DNA of 64,000 bases from KBS-96 sp964247975 (lineage in GTDB: Bacteria; Acidobacteriota; Terriglobia; Bryobacterales; Bryobacteraceae). The first letter of the stretch is position 1. Each line of letters starts with the position of its first letter. This document shows, one piece after another, positions 41,774-50,868 of this stretch. The stretch covers positions 1-64,000 of the forward strand of contig CAXTWH010000028.1 of the NCBI GenBank assembly GCA_964247975.1, given 5' to 3'. A program made the position numbers and the translations under genes. The notes beneath the pieces are model-generated. The model saw only the letters and a list, made by a program, of their open reading frames with translations, ran no database searches and was not told the DNA's origin.

Positions 41774-43681
41774 ATGCCTTACGAGCCATCGAGCGCCACT
41801 GTTTCCCAGTCCTTGCCGGAAGTTCACGGCAGCGTCTCGGTAGGCAGCACTCATTGGCTGCGACGAATGTTCAGCTTCGCCGGGCCGGCGTATCTGGTGA
41901 GCGTTGGCTATATGGACCCGGGCAACTGGGTCACCGATCTGGAAGGCGGAGCAAAGTTCGGTTATCAGATGCTCTGGGTTCTGCTGGCTTCAAACATCAT
42001 GGCCCTGTTGCTGCAAACTTTAAGCGCGCGCCTGGGCATTGTGACCCGGCGCGACTTGGCCCAGGCTTGCCGCGACGAATACCCGCAAACGGTTTCTTAT
42101 GTGCTTTGGCTGCTTTGCGAGTTTGCCATTGTCGCTTGCGACCTGGCGGAAGTGATTGGCGCGGCAATCGGTTTGAATTTGCTGTTTAAAATTCCGATTC
42201 TGGCGGGAGTTCTGTTGACTGCTGCCGACACGCTGCTGGTGCTTTGGTTTTCCCGTTACGGCATTCGCATGATTGAAGCAGTGGTGATGGTCCTGATTGC
42301 CACTATTGGAGGCTGCTTCGCGTTTGAAATATTTCTTGCTAAACCGGACGCGGGGGAAGTGATTCATGGGTTGGTACCACACCTGAACTCTCAAAATCTA
42401 TACATTGCGGTCGGCATACTGGGTGCTACCGTGATGCCGCACAACCTCTACCTGCATTCGGCGCTGGTGCAAACGCGCCGGATCGGGACAACCCTGGCTG
42501 ACCTGAAAAACGCCTGTCGATTCAACTTTATCGATTCGATGTTCGCTTTGAATGCGGCGCTGCTGGTGAACTGCGCCATTCTGGTTCTGGCAGCGGCTGT
42601 TTTCTTTAAACACGGCCTGGTTGTTACGCAAATCCAACAAGCTCATGCGCTGTTAAGTCCCCTGCTCGGCACCACGGCAGCCAGCATTTTGTTCGGAGCC
42701 GCGCTGCTTTGTTCCGGCCAATCCTCTACCTTAACCGGCACAATGGCTGGCCAGATTGTGATGGAAGGTTTTGTGCGCTTCAAAATGCAGCCGTGGCTGC
42801 GGCGCGCTATCACGCGCATTCTGGCTATTACGCCCGCAGTGCTTACCATCTGGCTTGCCGGTGAAGCGGGAACTTATCAACTGGTGATCATGAGCCAGAT
42901 TGTGCTCAGCCTTCAACTGCCGTTTGCGGTGGTTCCGTTGATTCACCTGACCAGCGATCATTCGCGAATGGGGCAGTTTGCCAACAATTCCACTCTGAAG
43001 ACAGCGTCCTGGACCATTGCAGCGGCCATTATTCTATTGAATGGCTATCTAGCCTGGGACCTTCTTTCCTCGTTTCCGGTAAAGGGTTTTTGGGCCGAGA
43101 TTGCTGTTGGCGTATCGGTGGTCGTCAGCATTGCGTTGGTGGCGCTGCTCGCTTTTCTGATTGCCTGGCCCTTTATCACGGAAAGGAAAAAGCAAAAACA
43201 GCAGCGCGTGGCGGTTTCTGTGAGTGCTGAGGCTTTGCCGCCTGCGCAGCCGCTGCACTATGCAACGGTTCTGGTTCCGCTGGATCATTCCCCATCGGAT
43301 GCCGATGCCATTTCGAACGCCATAGCCATTGCCCAATCGAACGAAGCGCAGTTGATTCTGCTGCATATCGAGGAAGGCGTTATCAGCCGGATGTACGGTT
43401 CGCTTGCTTCCACTGCGGAGATTGCCGAAGGACAGGAATATCTGGATGGAATCGCGGAAGTACTGCGACGGCAGGGCATCCGGGTGGAAGTAGTCGTCCA
43501 ACACGGCCACAGTCCGGCCAACGAGATTGCGCGCGCTGTGCAACAGTTTAAGCCCGATCTTCTGGTAATGGCCGCGCATGGGCATCGCGGATTGAAAGAC
43601 TTGATTTTCGGCAGCACGATTAATAACGTGCGGCATCGGTTAAAGATACCGGTGTTGATCGTGCAAGGGAAAAATTCTTAA
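41774..43681 (+). CDS. mntH: Nramp/MntH metal transporter fused to a UspA domain
   Basis: The 635-residue protein combines an Nramp divalent metal:H+ symporter (about residues 30-470) with a C-terminal universal stress protein domain (about 490-632). The Nramp part has the metal-site MDPGNW (about 47-52), a central MPHNLYLHSALVQTRR with the conserved methionine and His of helix 6, and about ten to eleven membrane segments. The UspA part has ATVLVPLDHSPSDADAI at the start and LVMAAHGHRGLKDLIFGSTI at the nucleotide-binding loop (GxxGxxxxxxGS). It probably imports Mn2+ or Fe2+, perhaps gated by a nucleotide. The ATG at 41774 is preceded by GAAAGGA. It is followed by hldD after 38 bases. Confidence 0.9.
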   Translation: MPYEPSSATVSQSLPEVHGSVSVGSTHWLRRMFSFAGPAYLVSVGYMDPGNWVTDLEGGAKFGYQMLWVLLASNIMALLLQTLSARLGIVTRRDLAQACRDEYPQTVSYVLWLLCEFAIVACDLAEVIGAAIGLNLLFKIPILAGVLLTAADTLLVLWFSRYGIRMIEAVVMVLIATIGGCFAFEIFLAKPDAGEVIHGLVPHLNSQNLYIAVGILGATVMPHNLYLHSALVQTRRIGTTLADLKNACRFNFIDSMFALNAALLVNCAILVLAAAVFFKHGLVVTQIQQAHALLSPLLGTTAASILFGAALLCSGQSSTLTGTMAGQIVMEGFVRFKMQPWLRRAITRILAITPAVLTIWLAGEAGTYQLVIMSQIVLSLQLPFAVVPLIHLTSDHSRMGQFANNSTLKTASWTIAAAIILLNGYLAWDLLSSFPVKGFWAEIAVGVSVVVSIALVALLAFLIAWPFITERKKQKQQRVAVSVSAEALPPAQPLHYATVLVPLDHSPSDADAISNAIAIAQSNEAQLILLHIEEGVISRMYGSLASTAEIAEGQEYLDGIAEVLRRQGIRVEVVVQHGHSPANEIARAVQQFKPDLLVMAAHGHRGLKDLIFGSTINNVRHRLKIPVLIVQGKNS

Positions 43682-43719
43682 ATCATGCTTTGTATTCTCC
43701 GTATTTCGGCAGTTCTCAC

Positions 43720-44730
43720 GTGACTGATCTTTCCCGCGGAACCATTCTCGTCACCGGCGGAGCCGGACTTATCGGAAGCGCCATCGTCTGGGCGCTGAAC
43801 CGGCGCGGGCTGACCAACATCGTGATCAGCGATCATCTTCGTTCTGCGGAAAAATGGAAAAATCTGGCGCCGCTGCGATTCTCGGATTACCTGGAAGGCG
43901 ATGATCTGGCGGACCGCATCCGCCAACATCCGCAACAGTTTTCCAATATTAAAGCCATCTTTCATCTGGGCGCCTGCTCGGCCACCACCGAAACCGATGC
44001 CGCGTACCTGATCCACAATAACTTTGAGTACACAAAAATGCTGTGTCATTTTGCGCTGGTTGCTGACCGCCGGTTTCTTTATGCCTCATCAGCCGCCACT
44101 TATGGCGCGCTGGAACAGAATCTTCGCGAAGACTTGCCCAGCCATTCCCTGCGACCTTTGAACATGTACGGCTATTCAAAACACTTGTTTGATATGTACG
44201 CCGCGCAGCAGGGTTTTCTGCCGGATGTGACCGGAATTAAATATTTCAACGTTTTCGGTCCGAATGAAGCGCATAAAGGCGATATGCGCAGCGTGGTGCA
44301 TAAAGCCTTCGAGCAGATCCGCGATACCGGCCGCGTTTCCCTGTTCAGGAGCTACCGAAGCGATTTTGCAGATGGCTGCCAACGCCGGGACTTTCTTTAT
44401 GTCAAAGACGCCGCAGAAATCACGGTTTACTTAGCGGAAGCTGTGAGCGGAGAAGGACTATTTAATGTCGGCTCCGGCCAGGCCAGCACTTGGCTGGAGT
44501 TGGTCCACGCCCTTTTTGCGGCAATGGAACGAGAACCGGTTATTAATTTTGTTGAAATGCCCGAGCATCTGCGCGGAAAATATCAATACTATACGAAAGC
44601 TGATACTTCCAAGCTTCGGTCGGCTGGCTACCAGAAACCACCAACCCCGTTGAATATGGCTGTAGGAGACTACGTTCGCAATTATCTACTGCCGCAAAAG
44701 CATTTAGGCGACGAACTTTTGGAGTCCTAG
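43720..44730 (+). CDS. hldD: ADP-L-glycero-D-manno-heptose-6-epimerase
   Basis: HldD epimerises ADP-D-glycero-D-manno-heptose to the L-form used in the inner core of lipopolysaccharide. The product (336 residues from GTG 43720; a TTG at 43690 adds ten) has the NADP-binding ILVTGGAGLIGSAI and the SDR catalytic pattern YASSAATYG ... MYGYSKHLFD with Tyr and Lys. Also visible are the HldD-typical FNVFGPNEAHKGDMRSVVHK and QRRDFLYVKDAAE, and NVGSGQASTW near the C-terminus. Two near-cognate starts without a strong ribosome-binding site leave the start uncertain. With the GT9-like gene at 18181 it supports a heptose-containing LPS core. Confidence 0.93.
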   Translation: MTDLSRGTILVTGGAGLIGSAIVWALNRRGLTNIVISDHLRSAEKWKNLAPLRFSDYLEGDDLADRIRQHPQQFSNIKAIFHLGACSATTETDAAYLIHNNFEYTKMLCHFALVADRRFLYASSAATYGALEQNLREDLPSHSLRPLNMYGYSKHLFDMYAAQQGFLPDVTGIKYFNVFGPNEAHKGDMRSVVHKAFEQIRDTGRVSLFRSYRSDFADGCQRRDFLYVKDAAEITVYLAEAVSGEGLFNVGSGQASTWLELVHALFAAMEREPVINFVEMPEHLRGKYQYYTKADTSKLRSAGYQKPPTPLNMAVGDYVRNYLLPQKHLGDELLES

Positions 44731-44873
44731 TGTACTGTCTCATTCATGGACTCCCATCGCCCTCACTGATAAAGCACGGCGACGGGAAGTGATTGTGGAT
44801 TGGGCGTTCGAGCAGTTCTCAAAAATATGGGTTGTGTAGCGGCAACAACGAAGCAGGTTGAGAGTTTTCCGCA

Positions 44874-45533
44874 ATGAAAAGTGCGATTGTTTTTGGCTCA
44901 AGCGGATTTGTAGGTTCGTATCTTCTGAATGAACTGTTGAACAACTCTGATTACGGACGAGTCATCGCCGTCGTTCGGAAAAGTTTGAATATCACTCACC
45001 CAAAGCTAAGAACCCTGATGGGCGACTACAACTCCCTGGAGGGTATGAGATCGGAAATCGTTGCGGATGAAATCTTCATCACTCTTGGCACAACTAGAGC
45101 GAACTCACCGCAGAAAGCCGAGTACTACCAGGTGGATCATGAGTATCCGATTCTGGCGGCGCGGATCGCAAAAGAAGAAGGAGCAAAATCAGTTTTTCTG
45201 GTCACAGCAGTTGGCGCCAATCCCAATTCTAAATTCTTCTATGTACGGACCAAGGGCGAAACCGAGCGAGACGTGATCGCGCTCAATTTCGAGCATACCC
45301 ACATCTTTCGTCCTTCAATGATCCTGGGAAACAGGAAGAAACGTTCGCTGCTCGAAGAAACGTTGATGAAGTCCTGGTCTGTTTTAAATCCTCTCTTAAC
45401 GTGGAAAGGCGATAAATATAAGGGCATAACGGGGGAGGAAATTGCAAAAGCAATGATGAGGTCGGCGGAGAATCAAACGGAAAAGCTAAAAATTTATTAT
45501 TGGAAGGAAATGCATGATTTGGTAGTGTCTTGA
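44874..45533 (+). CDS. NAD(P)-binding Rossmann-fold oxidoreductase (HTATIP2-like)
   Basis: The 219-residue protein begins with AIVFGSSGFVGSYLLNELL, an NAD(P)-binding glycine-rich loop, then has DEIFITLGTTRANSPQKAEY, LVTAVGANPNSKFFYVRTKG with the Tyr/Lys pair region, and IFRPSMILGNRKKRSL. This is the extended-SDR, HTATIP2/TIP30-like type, whose substrates are mostly unknown. It has an ATG at 44874 but no strong ribosome-binding site. Its 3' end carries a short repeat that recurs at 49735-49760 (TGTCTTG-x-TTTTTGTGT). Confidence 0.85.
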   Translation: MKSAIVFGSSGFVGSYLLNELLNNSDYGRVIAVVRKSLNITHPKLRTLMGDYNSLEGMRSEIVADEIFITLGTTRANSPQKAEYYQVDHEYPILAARIAKEEGAKSVFLVTAVGANPNSKFFYVRTKGETERDVIALNFEHTHIFRPSMILGNRKKRSLLEETLMKSWSVLNPLLTWKGDKYKGITGEEIAKAMMRSAENQTEKLKIYYWKEMHDLVVS

Positions 45534-45625
45534 TTTTTGTGTAAGCGGGAAGCGTCCGACATCCTCAAAAGGTCGCTTTAGCTCAGACGGCGATCAAGAA
45601 TCGTCGATCTGAATGGAACATATCA

Positions 45626-46849
45626 TTAGCGCGGCGTAATTAAACCGCCCAGCTTATCGGCTTCCCCACCCGCTACGCGAGGAAAGCGCGCCGCATACGC
45701 TTCCAGGTATTTCAGCCCGGACCCGGTGTTAAAAATCACAATCCGCTCGTCTGCTTTTAGAATGCCGTTCTTCTTCAATTCCGGTAGCGCGGCCAAACAA
45801 GCTCCGCCTTCCGGCGCGGGGAAAATGCCTTCTCTTTGCGCCAGTTCCAACGCGGCATCCATCATTTTTTCATCGCTCACCGCTACGGCCGCTCCGTTGC
45901 TTTCACGAATCGCGTCCAGAACCAGAAAATCGCCTAACGCCTTCGGCACTCGCAGCCCGCTCGCCACGGTGTAAGCACCTTCCCAAAATTCGCTGCGTTC
46001 GATGCCACTCTGAAAAGCCCGCACAATCGGCGCGCACCCTTGCGCCTGCACAGCAATCATTTTAGGACGCTTTCCGCCAATCCAGCCCAAAGCTTCCAGT
46101 TCCGCAAATGCTTTCCACATTCCGATCAAACCCACGCCGCCGCCGCAGGGATAAAGGACGGCATCGGGCAGCGTCCATCCAAACTGTTCCGCCAATTCGT
46201 ACCCCATCGTTTTTTTGCCTTCCACACGGTAGGGCTCTTTTAATGTGCTTACTTCAAACCAGCCTTCTTTTTGTTTGCGCTCCGACACGATGCGTCCGCA
46301 GTCGCTTATTAGTCCATTAACCAGCGTGACGTGCGCTCCGGCGGCTTTCGACTCCAGATAATTCGCTTGCGGAACATCGCGCGGCATAAACAGATAAGTT
46401 TTCAGTCCGGCAGCCGTCCCATAAGCGGCCAAAGCACCAGCGGCATTACCGGCGGATGGAGCAGCCAGTTTGTTTGCGCCCAATTTTCGCGCCATCGTCA
46501 CGGCCACGGACATGCCGCGGGCCTTAAACGACGCTGTTGGGTTATGTGCTTCGTCTTTCAGCCACAAGTCAGAAAATCCGAACGCGGAGCCGGTGTTGTC
46601 GATTTTTGATAACGGGGTGAACCCTTCGAATAACGTCACGGCTTCGTGCGTTTCAGCGGGCAGCACCGGATGATAGCGCCAGAGAGTGGGCTGTTCTGCT
46701 GCTAGCTGTTGGAGATTCCACGAGTGTTTGATCGCGGCCAGATCATAATCCACCAGCAGCGGGCCGCCGCATTGGCAAAGATTAATTAACTGATTTGCAT
46801 CATAAAACTGTTTGCATAAACCGCACCTGAGATGAACCGGCTTTCCCAT
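45626..46849 (-). CDS. thrC: Threonine synthase with N-terminal zinc-ribbon-like region
   Basis: ThrC converts O-phosphohomoserine to threonine using pyridoxal phosphate. From ATG 46849 the protein has about 407 residues. Its N-terminus has four cysteines (CGLCKQFYDANQLINLCQCG) like a zinc ribbon, found in the archaeal/class II-type ThrC. The PLP lysine is in NPTASFKARGMSVAVT, AAPSAGNAAGALAAYG is the phosphate/substrate-binding stretch, and GGGVGLIGMWKAFAELE and FNTGSGLKYLEAY complete the PLP fold. A longer frame to 46942 has an implausible N-terminus. It works with hom at 7057, though the genes are far apart. Confidence 0.93.
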   Translation of the reverse strand: MGKPVHLRCGLCKQFYDANQLINLCQCGGPLLVDYDLAAIKHSWNLQQLAAEQPTLWRYHPVLPAETHEAVTLFEGFTPLSKIDNTGSAFGFSDLWLKDEAHNPTASFKARGMSVAVTMARKLGANKLAAPSAGNAAGALAAYGTAAGLKTYLFMPRDVPQANYLESKAAGAHVTLVNGLISDCGRIVSERKQKEGWFEVSTLKEPYRVEGKKTMGYELAEQFGWTLPDAVLYPCGGGVGLIGMWKAFAELEALGWIGGKRPKMIAVQAQGCAPIVRAFQSGIERSEFWEGAYTVASGLRVPKALGDFLVLDAIRESNGAAVAVSDEKMMDAALELAQREGIFPAPEGGACLAALPELKKNGILKADERIVIFNTGSGLKYLEAYAARFPRVAGGEADKLGGLITPR

Positions 46850-47006
46850 TTCCCGATTGTAGCGGTTAGGATTTTTCCTAGTTCGGTAATAGTACTTTAG
46901 TAGGGCAAGTGCAAAAAATGACCAAGTTTTTGCAAAAATCAACTCTGTAGTGTATGGGCTGTGTTAACCGTGGTGTAGATGCAGTTTGGGAGTTGACAAC
47001 CATACA

Positions 47007-47285
47007 ATGGCAGTAGACTCAGTTCATACGCCTTATCCTTTTAGTCCTAATGAACGTATCGCCATGTCGCGTTACGTTAGTACTCTTCGCAATCAGCTAC
47101 AAGAACTTTCTGAGTTGTTCAGTTCCCGGTACGGCAAGCATAGTTCACTAACGGATCTTTCCACCAAAGCGTTAGTATGTGCCACTCTGCTGGAACAGGA
47201 ACTGCTCGCAGCCGAACCGCAGGCTGAAACCAGTGATTTAGCTTCCGGGGAATCCGTTATGATAAAAACTGCTTCCCACGGATAA
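47007..47285 (+). CDS. Small soluble protein of unknown function
   Basis: The protein (92 residues from ATG 47007) is hydrophilic and mostly helical, for example RYVSTLRNQLQELSELFSSR and STKALVCATLLEQELL. It has no signal peptide and no family I recognise. A TTG at 46986 would add seven residues. Its TAA is immediately followed by the ATG of the lytic transglycosylase gene, so the two are transcribed together and may be translationally coupled. It could be a small regulator of that enzyme, but this is only position. Confidence 0.55.
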   Translation: MAVDSVHTPYPFSPNERIAMSRYVSTLRNQLQELSELFSSRYGKHSSLTDLSTKALVCATLLEQELLAAEPQAETSDLASGESVMIKTASHG

Positions 47286-47924
47286 ATGAAAAGCTGTTTC
47301 AGTGTTTTTCTGCTTGTTTGCCTCAGCATGACGCAAGTTTCCGGCGCGATTCTTGTGCATCTTCGAAACGGCACGGAGTTTGAAGCGAAAGCGCAGCAGG
47401 CAAGCGGAGATGTTCTACAGTTCGCGGTAGGCGGAGGCACCATTGAACTACCGGCGACGGAAGTAGATCGCACGGAAACCGTAGCTGACAACCAACCGCA
47501 AAGCAGTTTTTCGCCGATAGCCGATCCGGTGACCGCAGCGGAAATGTTGAAAGCTGCCAGCCATGCTTCAGCCCTTCCTCTGAAATTTCTGCAAACAGTG
47601 GCAAACGCCGAATCCGGTCTGCAAACCGAAGCGGTGTCGCCTAAGGGCGCAGTGGGACTGATGCAACTGATGCCGGCGACCGCTGCGCAGCTTGGGGTGC
47701 ACGAAGGAATACCGGCGGAAAACGCTTTAGGCGGCGCCAGATACCTGCGCGAACTGCTTCTCCGTTATAAAGGCGATGCGCGTTTAGCATTAGCGGCCTA
47801 CAATGCCGGTCCTGCCGCAGTGGAACGTTATCGCGGCGTTCCTCCTTATCCGGAAACCATCGCCTACGTTAATAAAATCCTGAAAGCATACAGTCGATTG
47901 CAGCGGCAATCTGCGGTTAAATAG
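47286..47924 (+). CDS. Exported lytic transglycosylase (SLT domain)
   Basis: The 212-residue protein has a signal peptide (MKSCFSVFLLVCLSMTQVSG) and a beta-rich region of about 60 residues (ILVHLRNGTEFEAKAQQASG). A transglycosylase SLT domain follows, with the catalytic Glu in TVANAESGLQTEAVSPKGAV, then GLMQLMPATAAQLGVH and YNAGPAAVERYRGVPPYPET. It would cut peptidoglycan to release anhydromuropeptides. It is coupled to the small protein gene upstream with no gap. The next gene, a beta-propeller protein, starts 81 bases later. Confidence 0.92.
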   Translation: MKSCFSVFLLVCLSMTQVSGAILVHLRNGTEFEAKAQQASGDVLQFAVGGGTIELPATEVDRTETVADNQPQSSFSPIADPVTAAEMLKAASHASALPLKFLQTVANAESGLQTEAVSPKGAVGLMQLMPATAAQLGVHEGIPAENALGGARYLRELLLRYKGDARLALAAYNAGPAAVERYRGVPPYPETIAYVNKILKAYSRLQRQSAVK

Positions 47925-48005
47925 TTTTCCTGACGAACAACGTTCCTCTTTCCGGAGTTCGTGCGCGACAATTGTTGTTTAATCAGTTTCCACGTTTGAT
48001 AATTT

Positions 48006-49184
48006 ATGCGTTTCCTTTATGGCTATTCAGTTGCCGCTTCCGCCTTCTTGTTAGGGTCGTTTTGTTCAGCGCAGTTTTTCGCGGCTGAAGCAGCATCGAC
48101 CGCTGCGCCCAGCGCGCCGGCAGATGCCGCTTCTGCGTCCGGCGCGACCGGCTTAAAACTGCTTCCTGGAATGCCCGCCGTGGCTGATATTCATGACATT
48201 TACTCAGCAGACCGTCCCGGCCGGCTCAGTTCAGCGGTGAAGAATTTTCCATCGCTGGTTTATGTTCCCAACTCTAAAAGCAATTCGGTCAGCATTATTG
48301 ATCCGAAGACTTTTCAAGTGATCCGCTCGTTTCCGGTCGGCAAGGAACCGCAGCATGTGATTCCCTCCTGGGACTTGAAAAAACTTTGGGTCGCACAGGA
48401 TCTACAAGACCAGATCACGCTGATTGATCCGGCTACCGGACAGAAGGGCGAAACCATTCACGTGGACGATCCTTATAATATGTACTTCACGCCCGATGGC
48501 AAGTACGCGATTATCTGCGCCGAACGGGAAAAGCGGCTGGATTTCCGTGATGCACAGACCATGAAAGTGGTGAATCGCGTTCCGGTTCCCTGCGACGGCG
48601 TAAACCACATCGATTTTTCGATTGACGGTCGATACCTGCTCGCGACCTGCGAATTTTCCGGCGATCTCTTGAAAGTGGATGTTCCCAACCAGAAAGTGAT
48701 CGGCACCTTGAAATTGGTCCCTAAAGGTATGCCGCAGGATATTAAAATTTCACCCGACGGAAAACTGTTTTATGTGGCGAACATGGAAGCCAATGGCGTT
48801 CATGTGGTGGACGGCGACGCGCTGAAATCGGTTAGTTTTATCCCGACCGGAAAAGGCGCGCATGGCCTTTACGTCAGCCGCGATTCCAAATATCTGTATG
48901 TGGCAAACCGCGGCGAAGGCTCGGTGACACTGATCAACTTTGCCGACCGGCAGATTGCCGCGAAATGGCAGATTCCCGGCGGCGGCAGTCCGGACATGGG
49001 CGGCGTTTCGGCTGACGGAAAGATTTTATGGTTATCGGGCCGCTATGACAGTGTTGTGTATGCTTTTGATACAACCGACGGTCATGTATTGGCAAAGGTG
49101 CGGGTGGGCAAAGGACCGCATGGATTGTGCGTTTACCCGCAGCCCGGGCGCTATTCGCTGGGACACACGGGCATTTTCCGCTAA
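48006..49184 (+). CDS. Exported YVTN beta-propeller protein
   Basis: The 392-residue protein has a signal peptide (FLYGYSVAASAFLLGSFCSA) and an Ala-rich linker. It then has a YVTN-type propeller of six or seven blades with repeats such as VYVPNSKSNSVSIIDPKTFQ, LWVAQDLQDQITLIDPATGQ, FYVANMEANGVHVVDGDALK and YVANRGEGSVTLINFADRQI. Such proteins occur in surface-layer and periplasmic settings and sometimes in heme or quinone chemistry, but no catalytic residue pattern is visible. The C-terminal HTGIFR end is typical of some soluble exported members. Substrate or partner is unknown. Confidence 0.88.
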   Translation: MRFLYGYSVAASAFLLGSFCSAQFFAAEAASTAAPSAPADAASASGATGLKLLPGMPAVADIHDIYSADRPGRLSSAVKNFPSLVYVPNSKSNSVSIIDPKTFQVIRSFPVGKEPQHVIPSWDLKKLWVAQDLQDQITLIDPATGQKGETIHVDDPYNMYFTPDGKYAIICAEREKRLDFRDAQTMKVVNRVPVPCDGVNHIDFSIDGRYLLATCEFSGDLLKVDVPNQKVIGTLKLVPKGMPQDIKISPDGKLFYVANMEANGVHVVDGDALKSVSFIPTGKGAHGLYVSRDSKYLYVANRGEGSVTLINFADRQIAAKWQIPGGGSPDMGGVSADGKILWLSGRYDSVVYAFDTTDGHVLAKVRVGKGPHGLCVYPQPGRYSLGHTGIFR

Positions 49185-49205
49185 AACACGGAAGCAGATT
49201 GTTTC

Positions 49206-49712
49206 ATGAGCGACAAATCAATAGAACCGTGGCTGCGCGGCGCAATGGAAGGCGTGCCGCTTCCCGTGATGCCTTTGTTTTTCAGTTTTGCGCTGGTGCG
49301 GGAAGACCTGCTGACACATGTGCAAGATTTAACAACGGAAGAAATCTGGAAACCGGTGGCCGGCCCCGCCACAGTTGGCTTCCATATCAGGCATTTGGCA
49401 GGCAGCGTAGACCGGCTGGTAACATATCTGGAAGACAAACAGTTAAGGGCGGAACAACTTGCGTTTCTGCAAAACGAAAAAGTTCCGGGAGCTGATTTTG
49501 CGGAATTGTTTGCCGAAACGAATAGCGAACTACAAAACGCTGAGCAGCGGCTTTTGCAATTGGATTTAAGTAGTTTTGACGCGCCCCGTTATGTCGGCAG
49601 ACAAAGGCTGGAAGTAACTGCTCTAGGTCTTTTGGTTCACATTGCCGAGCATACGCAGCGGCATTCAGGGCAGATTATAACCACCACCAAGATTTTGAAA
49701 AACCAGCGATAA
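49206..49712 (+). CDS. DinB-family protein
   Basis: The 168-residue protein matches the DinB/YfiT four-helix family, with three metal-binding histidines visible in order: FHIRHLAGSVDRLVTYL (helix 2) and LGLLVHIAEHTQRHSGQII (helix 4), plus FFSFALVREDLLTHVQDLTT at the start. Family members bind Zn or Ni; many are thiol transferases in bacilli, but this member's reaction is unknown. It follows the propeller gene by 21 bases, so it is likely in the same transcript. Confidence 0.88.
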   Translation: MSDKSIEPWLRGAMEGVPLPVMPLFFSFALVREDLLTHVQDLTTEEIWKPVAGPATVGFHIRHLAGSVDRLVTYLEDKQLRAEQLAFLQNEKVPGADFAELFAETNSELQNAEQRLLQLDLSSFDAPRYVGRQRLEVTALGLLVHIAEHTQRHSGQIITTTKILKNQR

Positions 49713-49992
49713 GCGCCGAGAACTTCGATGTCAGGTAATGTCTTGGTTTTTGTGTCGGTGGAAACTCTCCCAATCAGGGTTCCGCTACCGCGTGGGCCGC
49801 TCTGGAGCGGCTTCGATGCGCTCTCCCCATAACAGCCGAAAGTGGTTCAGCGGGTACTGAATCATCTGACACTTCTGACTCCGTCAGACAATCTAAGACT
49901 GGCTTTTGGGAGTGTGGCCTAAGAGTTTGTCAGATCAAGTCTGAACTATGACAAGGTGCTATAGTTTTTCCATCGCTTTACGAGGGGGGATT

Positions 49993-50868
49993 ATGCACGC
50001 GATAAATCGGAGAACATTTCTCAGGGGAGGAGCCGCTGCTTCGGCTTTCCTCACCGGCACGCGATTTTCCTCTGCCGATCCGCTTGGCCTGCCAATCGGC
50101 TGCCAGACCTATCCTGTGCGCCAGTCGATCAGTACGGATTTTGCCGGCACTATGAAGGGACTGCGGGCCGCAGGTTTCACGCAGATTGAGCTGTGCTCGC
50201 CCTATGGCTACGCCGATTTTTCGAGCCTCCAGCAATACAAGCCGCAGGAGTTGCGGCGCATGCTGAGCGACTGGGGACTGGGCTGCATTTCGGCGCACTG
50301 GGCGCCAACCGAGCTTTTTCAAAAGCCGGACGTGAGCATTGCTTATGCGAAGGAGTTCGGCATGACGCAGATGGCCATTGCCGCGCTGGGACCGTTCGTC
50401 TCAAAGACGACCCAGACCGTCGACGACGTGAAACGCTACGTGGAGCCTTTCAACGCTTTCGCCGAAAAGGCCCACGCCGCCGGCATCGTCGCATTGCTGC
50501 ACAATGAAGGCTTTGTTTCCGCATACATCGATGGTAAACCAGTCTACGACATGATGATCGCCGAACTCAATCCAACCACTACCAAGCTACAGTTTCAGGT
50601 TTCTACCTGGCAGCAGGGCTACAATCCCGTGACCTACTTCCAGAAGTATTCGGGCCGCTTCCTCTCGATGCACTGCCAGGACTGGGTGAAGGATCCCTCC
50701 ACCAAGTCTGGTTTCCGCCAGGTTCCGTTGGGCAAGGGGGTGGTGGATTGGAAAGCCGTCTTTGCGGCCGCAAAAACAGGCGGCGTGAAGAACTACTTCG
50801 TCGAGCTGGAAGAGGATCCGGCGCTGATGCCGCCGAGCGTGCCTTACCTGAAGTCCTTGAACGTTTGA
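49993..50868 (+). CDS. Tat-exported sugar phosphate isomerase/epimerase family protein
   Basis: From ATG 49993 (preceded by GAGGGGGG, a strong ribosome-binding site) the 291-residue protein has a twin-arginine signal (INRRTFLRGGAAASAFLTGT) and a xylose isomerase-like TIM barrel, with IELCSPYGYADFSSLQQYKP, AYAKEFGMTQMAIAA, LLHNEGFVSAYIDGKPVYD, LSMHCQDWVKDP and FVELEEDPALMPPS. It is a second member of the family represented at 1751-2692. Codon use is richer in G and C at third positions than its neighbours, and it lies next to a decayed ADOP gene, which suggests a transferred segment. A frame to 49948 has an unlikely N-terminus. Confidence 0.86.
   Translation: MHAINRRTFLRGGAAASAFLTGTRFSSADPLGLPIGCQTYPVRQSISTDFAGTMKGLRAAGFTQIELCSPYGYADFSSLQQYKPQELRRMLSDWGLGCISAHWAPTELFQKPDVSIAYAKEFGMTQMAIAALGPFVSKTTQTVDDVKRYVEPFNAFAEKAHAAGIVALLHNEGFVSAYIDGKPVYDMMIAELNPTTTKLQFQVSTWQQGYNPVTYFQKYSGRFLSMHCQDWVKDPSTKSGFRQVPLGKGVVDWKAVFAAAKTGGVKNYFVELEEDPALMPPSVPYLKSLNV

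Noticed and set aside
49780..49830. Hairpin GCCGCTC-TG-GAGCGGC between DinB and the isomerase gene
   Set aside because: A two-base loop and no T-tract; too short to call a terminator or an operator.
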